Shown: one piece after another, positions 52,457 to 61,460 of the stretch
Numbering within the stretch: position 1 is the first letter of the stretch
Layout of the letters: each line of letters opens with the position of its first letter
Source: Protopterus annectens
Lineage: Eukaryota; Chordata; Ceratodontiformes; Protopteridae
DNA: 64,000 nucleotides
Assembly (NCBI RefSeq): GCF_019279795.1
Contig: NC_056726.1
Span: 1,020,578,527 to 1,020,642,526, forward strand
Direction: 5' to 3'
The notes under the pieces: generated by a model
Seen by the model: the letters and a program-made list of their open reading frames with translations, nothing else
What the model was told of the DNA's origin: nothing
Databases searched by the model: none
Position numbers and translations under genes: made by a program

Positions 52457-53075
52457 AAATTGTGGGGCATTCCCAGCCCAAGTTTTTCAGACTCAGGTGT
52501 CCAGAAGATCCCCCCTTCCAATGCTTCAGGTCATAATAGTGGTGATGGACCTACTCAGCTGTCTGGGTTGTACATGTAGCACTGGTGACATCATGTGCCA
52601 GCAAGTACCAGGCCTCCGCCTTGCACTGTGAGCCCTGGAACTGCCCCTACAGCAGCCAGTCATCATGGTCTTTCATCACCTGCCATATTACTGCACAGTT
52701 CAAACTCCAACTGCTTATGCTGTATTCTCACCTGTTGAGCTTAATATAGCCTGTTTCCTTGCTCTTTAATGCCATTAGTCAGTTTTTAAAAATGTGGCAC
52801 GTTACTTAGCAGCATGCAAACCAGTGCAGCTCAGCTCAGCAGAGCTTAAACTAACAATGTTTAGCACTGCTAAGCAATGTGCAAACCAGTTAAGCACAAC
52901 TGTGAGATGGCAAGCAGTGGTAACCAGTGCCAAGAAGTGCTAAAATGTATCTTGTTTAAGCATTACTTAGCAAGGATTAGCAGAGTTTAGCAGACATTAG
53001 CAGAGTGCAGCAGAACTGGATTTTAAAAATTATTAGCATAATTTCTATTTGGAAAATAGCTGCTTAATAATCCTT
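52457..53075. other. Unassigned stretch with degenerate agcaga repeats
   Basis: 52800-53020 is a series of imperfect ttagcag / agcagag / gcaaaccag motifs, suggesting a decayed short-period repeat. The rest shows nothing recognisable. Confidence 0.45.
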
Positions 53076-53155
53076 CTATGTATTCAAACCTTGCACCTAC
53101 TGCACATAAGGCTGTCACTCTACCCATTTGGCTAAGTGGATGTAGGAAAGGGTGC
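53075..53155 (-). mobile_element. tRNA-like SINE head fragment
   Basis: On the minus strand: ccacttagccaaatgggtag, agtgacagccttatgtgcag, taggtgcaaggtttgaatac. These give an A-box-like tagccaaatgggtag and a B-box-like ggtttgaat at tRNA spacing. It lacks a complete cloverleaf and is more likely a SINE head than a tRNA gene. Confidence 0.5.
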
Positions 53156-53159
53156 TATA

Positions 53160-55083
53160 CTTCTCCATATACCTCTCAGCTGCATTTAAGAATTGATGAG
53201 CATCGCATCTCACTGTGCAGACATGCTCAGCTATGCTTAAACTTGACGTCTTCACAAATAATTATATCCAGTTTCTATTTTTAGAATGTCTATCACATGT
53301 CTGTTGCTGCACTCCATGGTGCAGTGCGTAAACCTGCTTTTTATATTAAAAAAAATAATATTGCATTATACTGCTATAATGTGATTGGACAATGCAGGGA
53401 GTGTGTTGCTCATCTGCAGACACAGTTAGCACTGCACTTCCTACACTGATTCAATAACCGTGTTCCATGGCTCTCCCTCGGCAACTCGCCATGATTAATA
53501 TGCATGGTGTGCTGCCAAAACAGAACCATGTACACGGACATGGTAACAGTCCATTTAGGCTCTACACTATGCAGACATGGGTTTTTATTAAAGCTAGGGG
53601 TATATCTTTCCTCATCGCAGCTAACATGTCTCTGTATCACAAAATTCCATGTCTTTGGAACAGGGCCTTTTTATTGGATGTTGTAGGCCCTTTAATGAAT
53701 CCCTGGGCCAATGTTTTGCTCATAAATTGCATGCCTAATACAAAATGGTCTTACTAAAGAAATATTTGTAAGCAAAGCAGTCTGTTCTGTATAGGCCCTC
53801 TCACTTAGCATTTCATAACTGCATTTTTATTTTCTAAGATCTTCTAGAAAAATTGGAACAAGCTTCTAGTGTACTAAGTCTTTCTAATCCCTTTGGAGTT
53901 TTTGAGAAATTATATTTTTTCTTCTGGTTTTGTTATGAGAGCTGATGAATTTGCTTCCACTCTGGTTCAGATATGTAACAGTCCTTGTCCTTCAAAATTT
54001 TCTTTGATATGTAGAACAATTACAATGACATGCTTATCAGACAGATTCTGCAAAAGTTTTGATTTCAGATTTATAGCTTTCTAAGAATAGGTTTCCAATG
54101 GAAAAAAAGATGGTGTACAGTCTTTATATACGAGCTTACCATACCTCTCAACTGTACCAAATTCTTCAGTATTTACCAGTTTTGAGACTAAAATAATGGG
54201 GTGCCACGAATTCCTGAGTGACCCCCTTCATTCTCGAATTTCCTCCTTTTTTCAAATTTCCCCCTTTCTGTAGATGTTGCTGATGTCATTACATGCGGGT
54301 GAGGCAGACTGCCAACCAGTTAGAATTTGGCTGAGTGTTTACCTCAGCTTAATGTAACTACTATGCTCGTATATTGATTCATTGAAGTTATTGGGCGGGA
54401 ATCGGAGATTTCTTAACATTCTTCTGTTTACTGACTACTGTCTTGTACAGTGACAGTGCACTTCTAGTCTCCCACTCCCAGGAATCTGGAGTCCAGACCC
54501 AGTGTAGCTAGGAATCAGGAAGGACAGAGGTGCAGAGGATGACAAAAATGTATCTCTGTGGCAGCGACTCTACTTCCTCCTCCAACAGGTAAAAAAATAA
54601 ATACATAAATAAGTAAATGCTACAGGTCCATGACTATATTTATCATTTATAGCATAGCAAGCTCAGTAGCTCACTGTCCAGATTTAATTATAAGTGTCTT
54701 GAAAAGGAGTTGTCTTCTTGCATAGTGCTGCTTCTAATTATTTTAGTTTTTGCTGGCATTATTTATTGATTTTCTAACGGAAAGTAGTATTTCCAGCATT
54801 AGTGCAACTGCAAAATAAAATGTTTCACTGTAATTAGATGTGAGAAACGTGACAGAGTTCTTGCCATTTGAACATGTTTGTTTTTCTTTTCTTAGCATAC
54901 ACCATAGCAGTAAAAAAGTGATGCCACTGGTTGGTATTGTGAATGCAGCATTCAGATTAATGTGGTTTGTTCACTCGAGAAAATTTCTCTAATTTTAGTG
55001 TTAGTTGACAAAACAAAATGAGGCCGGTGCATTGCCATGGATCTGTAGACTAACACAGAGGAAAAATAAGTAATTGTGTGTGT

Positions 55084-55126
<43 letters not shown>

Positions 55127-56280
55127 TGTGGCTTTATGCTGAATTATTATTATTATTTTGCTTATATAAATGAAGAACTGTAAAGATTATTCATGCTTTA
55201 ATTCTTTTCATCCACCAGCCTTAGGCAATAAGATGACTATATGGTCTCTGACCTTACAACGCCTCACTCCCAGCCAGTAGTACCATAGTCTCTTTCAGGG
55301 AATTAAGGAATATTTGTCATTTTTCTAACAAATACTGTTTTTTTTCCAGCTGGAACCTACCCTACCTTATGACTTAGTATTAGTTCACAGCATTCAGGAT
55401 GATGTATTGTGTCCACATCATACCTGTAGGGCTGTCCAATACAGACTTACATAAACATTAGGAAACATTCAGTAGAGAAGGTAGCTGAACTATAATCAGT
55501 ATACAGAATTTTATTAAAAAGCTGCTGTTAATTTTTTTTTGGCCTGTAGTACATAAGGGGGACTTAAGGAAACAGCAGATAGAGCTAGTGGATTTGATAT
55601 CCCGTTGTTTTCCTTTAAAGTACTTCTAACAGAAAGTGAATTGTGCTTAAAACCACTGAAAGAACAGTTAACTATCCAAAATGCATTATGGCCTGGTTAG
55701 GAAAGCTTTATGAGTTTAGTTATTTGGTATATCGCTTAAATTAAGCTTTTGCTGATTTACCCAATCCTCTGTGCTTGTGGTTTTGTATTTGCTGTTGCAT
55801 GACAATAAAGTAAGTTTTGACTGACAGTCCTATCTAAAATGTGACACATGTATTTCCTTAATTGCTGCGTTACTTTTACTTACCTGAACTTCACTGTTTC
55901 TACATGAATCACTATTTACTTACAAAAACATTACTTAAATTTACTATGGCACTTGCTGTGGCCTATATCAGCTTCAATGGGACTCTTTCTTAGGTTATAA
56001 CAATGCATATGCCTGCTATACCATGGAACGAGACTATCAGCTGGCATGATCATCCAGTCATCTCTTCCAGGCATGTGTTGAAATCCTTGAACTATTTATA
56101 AATGTGTTGGGTGCTGCACAGAAATTGCCTGTTTCTACTACCATGACCACAGAAAAATCATGTGCATCTGAATGTAAATTGTTGTCTTTTCCACACATGG
56201 TATCAAAGCTTCTTAAGGTGATATTTTCACTCCTGTCCCTATGGTCAACTTACCACACTGCACCCCCCCTTCCCGAAGAT
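53160..56280. other. Largely unassigned region
   Basis: About 3 kb of mixed sequence. The short open frames (for example 53467-53757) have no recognisable domain. A partial match to the MITE-like end (taccatacctctcaactgta) is at 54138-54157. No host exon can be supported; gtaa-type splice signals occur but without a convincing coding frame. Confidence 0.4.
55076..55130 (+). repeat. TG dinucleotide microsatellite
   Basis: About 27 tg repeats with two ga interruptions. Confidence 0.95.
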
Positions 56281-56289
56281 TCCTGGATC

Positions 56290-57485
56290 TGCCATTGCTA
56301 CTGGAGTGAAGATGAGTTGAGTGAAGCCATGTAAATTGATTATATTATTGTTGGACACATTAATAATAGTTTGTCAGTCTATATTGAAGTCCCCTAGTAT
56401 TATTGCCAGAATCAAAAATATTCTGGTCATCTATAAATCAACTGCTCACTCCTGGCCTTTCTAAACAGCCCCCTCCCACACTTAAATCCCACAACAATGC
56501 ATCAATATTGCCATCCTCATTAACTCATATTTCATCCAATCAATTTCAAACTTATTCAATAGTTCTCCTTAAACCACTTTCCAAACATCAGTACAATCCA
56601 CCAACCTCACTATTACCCGTTCCAATAATACCAGAATAAAACTAGTCACACATGCCAAGCTTCATGTTCCTGCTTATCCGGATCTCCTCTATCAAAAGAC
56701 TTCTGCTTAAATGAAAGCCTGCATCCCTAGCTCCTGAAAACCTTCCAGCTGGGAAAAGACTGTGACCTGGGTATAGCCTGTCCCATTTCAGTACTTACAA
56801 ACCACTCTATCACAGAAGCCTATGTTTCTTCTCTGTAGAGAAAATACTACAGTCTATCTTTATAAAAAGGTGATCCCACCACTGAGCTTTCAATTCATAT
56901 ACCAATTGACATTCTTTCCCCCATCTATCTAAAATACTCAAGAAATACATACAGACCCAACTTCTTACCTAGATCACTGAAAATTCACTTCTCTCCTTGC
57001 CAACACGCGTTTCATCCATACCATAGAATCACCACTGCTCTCTTTAGCTTTGCCAACAGAATCAACACAAGAAGAAATGATGGTAACCTAGTGTATGCTT
57101 TTTTTCTTATCTCTCAATAGCTTTTGATACAGTCTTTTATTCTCTCTAAAAAAATAAATAAATAAATAAACATAAACCTAAGACTCAGTGACCTATCACG
57201 ATCCTGGGTCCATATCTGTCACACATATTCTAAACAGTCAAATGACTCGATAATACTTTTTCTTTTCTCCCTGTAACCATCTGTGTCCCACAGGATCCAT
57301 ATTGGGTCCCATTTTATTCAACATCTTCATAAAGGATCTCTTTACTGCTTGTAAAAATGCCTCTTTGGTAAATATAATGACAAAACTACCATCAATTGCT
57401 CAGCAAAAGACCCTGACAGCCTACACAATCTAACCCTGGAATGCTTCAGCTTAGTAGAAAAATGGTTAGCAAATCTTTAGCTATT
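56290..57485 (+). pseudogene. L2-like LINE RT fragment, plus strand
   Basis: Plus-strand frames with stops: the INQLLTPGLSKQ linker (56403-56639), a PSSLTHISSNQFQ-type segment, an HRITTALFSFANRINTRRND segment, a GSILGPILFNIFIKDLF block (57296-57345) and a LVEKWLANL segment. It is interrupted by many stops and ends at 57485, where the microsatellite begins. The 3' third is missing. Confidence 0.75.
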
Positions 57486-57487
57486 CA

Positions 57488-57680
57488 ATATATCTATCTA
57501 TCTATCTATCTATATATATATATATATCTATATATATATATCTATATATATATCTATATCTATATATATATATATATATATATCTATATCTATATATATA
57601 TATCTATATATATATATCTATATCTATATATATATATCTATATCTATATCTATATATCTATATCTATATATCTATATATA
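57488..57680. repeat. ATCT/AT microsatellite between two convergent LINEs
   Basis: About 190 bases of atct and at repeats. The tail of the minus-strand LINE (tttattatttattattattt on the plus strand) adjoins its right side. Confidence 0.95.
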
Positions 57681-58225
57681 TTTATTATTTATTATTATTT
57701 TCTTTTACATTTGTTTACCGGGCTAGTCTAGCTGGATACATGTCCATTTTCAGTAGAGGCCCGGGGAGAAAAGCTCCAAGAAGAAGGTACAGATAACATA
57801 ATAGATGCTAAGACAATAAAAATTACTATAGGCTTTACATATATTTGAAATAGAGATAAAAATAAAACAATTGGCTATACATGTAGTTGAAATAGAGAAT
57901 AAAAATACAACAATTGGCTTTACACACTATATAAAACAGGCACAGAACTTAAGTAAATAATCTCACATGCTTCAATTGCAATTGTCGTCCTAGAGGGAAG
58001 TGGTGGAATTCTGGGGTGGTACAGGCCTGAACTTTTGTTAGTCAGGTTTGGTACAGGGCACAGCCAGTGTGACTTGAGGAATTCTTTGAGGTGTTTTTGA
58101 ATTGGTTGAGTGAAGTAATAATTCTTAGGCTGGTTGGGAGGGAGTTCCAAAGCCTACCAATGGAGTTGGTGTAGACAGCATCACCTCCAGAGTTATTAGA
58201 TTTGACGGTTTGTACCCAGACAGTT

Positions 58226-60334
58226 TTAGAAGATCTGAGGCAGGTTAGGTTGGAGTAGGGGTAAGTATTTTATTAAGTGAGGGGTGTTGTCTGGTTGGTT
58301 AATTATCTTAAATGCCTCAGTGAGTTGGTTGATTTTGAGAATATTGGGCAGTTCTAACCATTCAAGTGCCTTTAGATTTAGGCAGTGGTGGGTTTGATAA
58401 GGCGTCCCTGTTATGAATCTGGCTATATGGTTATAAGCTGTAGAAAGTTTATTTAGCTCAGTCTTGTTGAGGAATGAAAATATTGGGGAGGCATAAAGGA
58501 GGGTTGAAAGGAGATGGGTGCGAGCTATAGTTAGTTTGGTGTGTGGGGTTAGGAAGTTATTTATTCTGTACATGGAGCCTAGTTTCTTATTGACAGAGTT
58601 AATGGTTAAGCTGATGTGTATGTCAAATTTGAGCTTATGGTCGATGGTCACACCAAGTAGTTTGGTGTAGGAGACAGGCTCTATGATGGTTCCATTGATA
58701 GAGATCACGTGGAAAGTAGGGTTGTTGGCGTTTGGAGGTTCTTTACCTTGGCCGATGGATGCAGAGGGAAAAAATAGCAGTAACTTGGTTTTAGTAGGAT
58801 TTAGTAAGAGTTTTAAATCTGAGAACCATTTTTCAACTATAGTAAAGCACTGCTGGGTTGAAACTTGGAGTTTGGTGAGGGAGATGTCTGAGCAGATCAG
58901 GGTGGAGTCATCTGCATATTGAATACAAGAGGTTCTAGGGATGACTGAGTGAAGATCATTTATAAAGACAGAGAAGAGAAGGGGACCAAGTATAGAGCCT
59001 TGGGGAACTCCGATGTTATTTGGGAGTAGATCGGATAGCTTGTTTTGCCATTGGACGGCTTGTTTTCTACCAGTGAGGTAAGCATTGAACCAGCTGATAG
59101 CGAGGTTACTAAGACGTAGTGTTTTCAAGGTGTGGAGCAGGAGTTGGTGATTGACCATATCGAAGGCTTTTGACAAGTCAAGAAAGAGAGCGGAGGATAT
59201 TAATTTGTTGTTACGGTTGCTGTTGAGTGAGTCCACGAAAGAGAGAAGGGCAGTGGTTGTGCTATGATGGGGAAAACCATGCTGGGTGTGGGACAATAGA
59301 CTATTTAGGGTGAGGTAGTTTATGAGCTGTTTATGAACACACCGTTCCATAATTTTGGCTAGTGGAGACAGTATAGCAATGGGTCTGTAGTTAGATGTGT
59401 CTGTAGAGGTCCCGCCTTTGTGAAGAGGGATGATATAGGAAATTTTCCAAATAGAGGGAATGGTAGCTTCAGCTATGGTTCTGTTAATCAAGATTGATAT
59501 GGGGTATGCTATGGCATCTGATGCGATTTGTAAGTAGTCTGCTGGGAGTTGGTCCGCCGCCAGGGTGGTTGGTTTGAGCTTTTTCAGAAGGGTACGTATA
59601 TAGGAGGTGGATATTGGCTGTAAGTTAAAGGAGGGGTGGTCTTGGTCATTAGTTAGGGTTGCTGGTGGGGGGGTAGAGGAAAGTTGACTGGCTAGTGATT
59701 GAATAGTCTCGGTAAAAAAAGAGTTAAAGGTGTTGGCTATTACTTCTGGATGTTTCCCAATGAGTTTCTCAGGGGTGGGAGTGGTGGATTTGCCAGGATG
59801 GAGGAGATTATTGAATCCAGCCCAAAATTTCTTTGGGTTATGCTGATGTTTATCCTGGAGGTGACAGAAATAGTGTTTTTTATCTGTAGTAATGGCAGTT
59901 TTAGTTGAGTTTCTAAGCTGTTGAAACTTAATGCGATCTAGGGGAGATTTGGTAGCTCTCCATTTGTTCCAGGCTTGGTCCCGAAGTTTAATTTTAGTTT
60001 TGGTGTCTCCTGTTAACCAAGGTGCAATTCGTACCTTGGTTCTGATAAGTCGCTTTGGGGCGTGGGAGTCAAGTATCTTAAGGAAAGTGTTGTTAAAATA
60101 AGAGACGCTCTCTTCTAGCGATAAAGTTTTTAGGATGGACCAATTACAAGATTTGAGTTCTGCAAGAAATTGGTTAGGGACAAATTTCTTGTTGTTTCTA
60201 ATTAGTCTGGTTTGGGGGAGGTTAGTAGGTGGGCATTTGAGTTTTCTGATATAAGTAATAAGTTGGTCACTAAGGTCGTTGGGAAGGGTCCCGTGGTATA
60301 GTTGTTTTACCCTTGTTGGTAAGAATCCAGTCAA
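58226..60334 (-). pseudogene. L2-like ORF2: endonuclease end, reverse transcriptase, connection
   Basis: About 700 codons open. The N-terminal part ends the endonuclease (LPNDLSDQLITYI; the usual catalytic SDH reads SDQ here). A linker with HNPKKFWAGFNNLLHPGK follows, then the RT: NRTIAEATIPSIWKISYIIP, LHKGGTSTDTSNYRPIAILS, THHSTTTALLSF-like, LSKAFDMVNHQLLLHTLK, GVPQGSILGPLLFSVFINDL and IQYADDSTLICS (catalytic Asp pair present), then TKLLGVTIDHKLKFDIHI and the thumb region. The first codon of the open frame is TTG, not a real start: this is the continuation of the upstream frame after two one-base slips near 60345 and 60300. The stop at 58226 is another frameshift; conserved C-terminal residues continue in a different frame. 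Confidence 0.9.
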
Positions 60335-61263
60335 TAATACTCTTTTTGTTGAGTGTTTCCTATTCTAGTGGGAGATAGAATATTTTGGGAGAACCCATAT
60401 AGGTTGATAGGGTGGGGATTTATATGTTTGGAGTAGAGGGACCAGTCAATGTTGAAGTCTCCTAGTATTATGGTTTCTTGAGGGAAATTAGTGGCTAACC
60501 AGCTGAGGGTTTGCTCTAGGTTTTCTAAGTTCTTTCCTGGTGGTATATAGATTACTACAAGGTTAATGCTTTTTTGACTGTTTAAGCATAGTTTTAGGGC
60601 AATCAGTTCTAGGTTGGAGACCTTAGAAGGTTGGAGTGGATTCCTTATGACGTTCAGTGAATTTTTAAATATAACAGCTGTTCCCCCACCCTTTTTAGTT
60701 AACCGGTCAGCCCTAAGAATATTATACCCGGGTGGGATAATTTCTTCATCCTTGGTGCTTGGTTTAAGCCATGTTTCCGATAGGCACATAATGTCAGGGG
60801 AGTGGGTAGCTAGCAACGCATGTAAGTTGTGAACTTTGTTATTAATGCTTCTTATATTGAGGTGAAATATAAGGAGAGAGCCAGCAGAACTTCCAGCGTA
60901 GGTAGAGGGTATAGAGCTTCGGGTGGTGCTAGGGCCTGGGTTGGGGTGGATATCGCCATCTTTAGTGATACAAACTTTCAGGTGGTCTAGTAGTCTTTGG
61001 AGCTTAAATAGTAATTTTAGATTGGTTTTAGTTGTGGTTTTCTTGGGGTGGTAGAGGGTGGGATGGACTATCTTTGAGCCTAGGGTATTGGTAGAGTAAA
61101 GTGAGGGAGAGATAAGATTGGAGGGATAGTTTGAATGAGAGGAGGTTTGTCTTTTGGGGAGGGGAATACCTGAGAGTGTGTGAGTTTCGTATTTAGTTAA
61201 AAGATAAGGAATAAGAAGGAGTGGTACTAAAAAGGGGATGCTAGAGTATGTATTTTTGGCCAT
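60331..61263 (-). CDS. L2-like ORF2 N-terminus: hydrophobic leader, 2A-like motif, endonuclease
   Basis: The first in-frame ATG is at 61263 (MAKNTYSS). Residues 7-25 are hydrophobic (IPFLVPLLLIPYLL), resembling a signal or anchor segment. About 90 residues later comes KDGDIHPNPGP, the NPGP motif that resembles viral and retrotransposon 2A translational recoding peptides, here with His where the usual core has Glu. The EEP endonuclease begins right after: FHLNIRSINNK (catalytic Asn), CLSETWL (catalytic Glu), VVIYIPPG, and ILGDFNIDW (Asp/Asn). The frame runs into TGA at 60331 after TQQKEYY because an A run at about 60345 has one extra base relative to the frame needed for the following IIDWILTN. 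Confidence 0.88.
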   Translation of the reverse strand: MAKNTYSSIPFLVPLLLIPYLLTKYETHTLSGIPLPKRQTSSHSNYPSNLISPSLYSTNTLGSKIVHPTLYHPKKTTTKTNLKLLFKLQRLLDHLKVCITKDGDIHPNPGPSTTRSSIPSTYAGSSAGSLLIFHLNIRSINNKVHNLHALLATHSPDIMCLSETWLKPSTKDEEIIPPGYNILRADRLTKKGGGTAVIFKNSLNVIRNPLQPSKVSNLELIALKLCLNSQKSINLVVIYIPPGKNLENLEQTLSWLATNFPQETIILGDFNIDWSLYSKHINPHPINLYGFSQNILSPTRIGNTQQKEYY

Positions 61264-61460
61264 GATATAGTGATAGGACAAGAAGAAATATGTTTAATAG
61301 TATAGAGAGTCAGAAATGTGGGAAGGGAAAGTGACAAAGTGGGAGACAGTTGTGGTTGGTGGAATGGAATATGGGATGGGCTAGATGACCTAATAAAAGT
61401 AGAGGTAGTGGGGGCGGGTGGAATAAGGGGGCAGGGTGGGGAGCGGAGCGAGCCCGAGCG

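Larger units (their letters stand above)
57681..61460 (-). mobile_element. Near full-length L2-like LINE
   Basis: About 3.8 kb on the minus strand. It has a GC-rich 5' end next to the tandem array (ccgctccccaccctgccccc at about 61428-61447), an endonuclease-RT ORF split by small frameshifts, a C-terminus at 58260-57990 in another frame ending in the shared HWLCP motif, and a 3' UTR. The family tail at 57710-57780 reads cttggagcttttctccccgg, gcctctactgaaaatggaca, tgtatccagctagactagcc, cggtaaacaaatgtaaaa, then (aat)n. It is the best preserved LINE in the window and the reference for the fragments elsewhere. Confidence 0.92.

Noticed and set aside
53075-53155. Functional tRNA gene
   Set aside because: Only box-like motifs are present; stems for a full cloverleaf do not form convincingly, so a SINE head is more likely.
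54500-54600. Host exon followed by a splice donor (aacaggtaaaaa)
   Set aside because: No sustained coding frame or recognisable protein; a lone gtaa is expected by chance.
57441-57731. Ile/Tyr repeat protein
   Set aside because: Translation of the ATCT/AT microsatellite.
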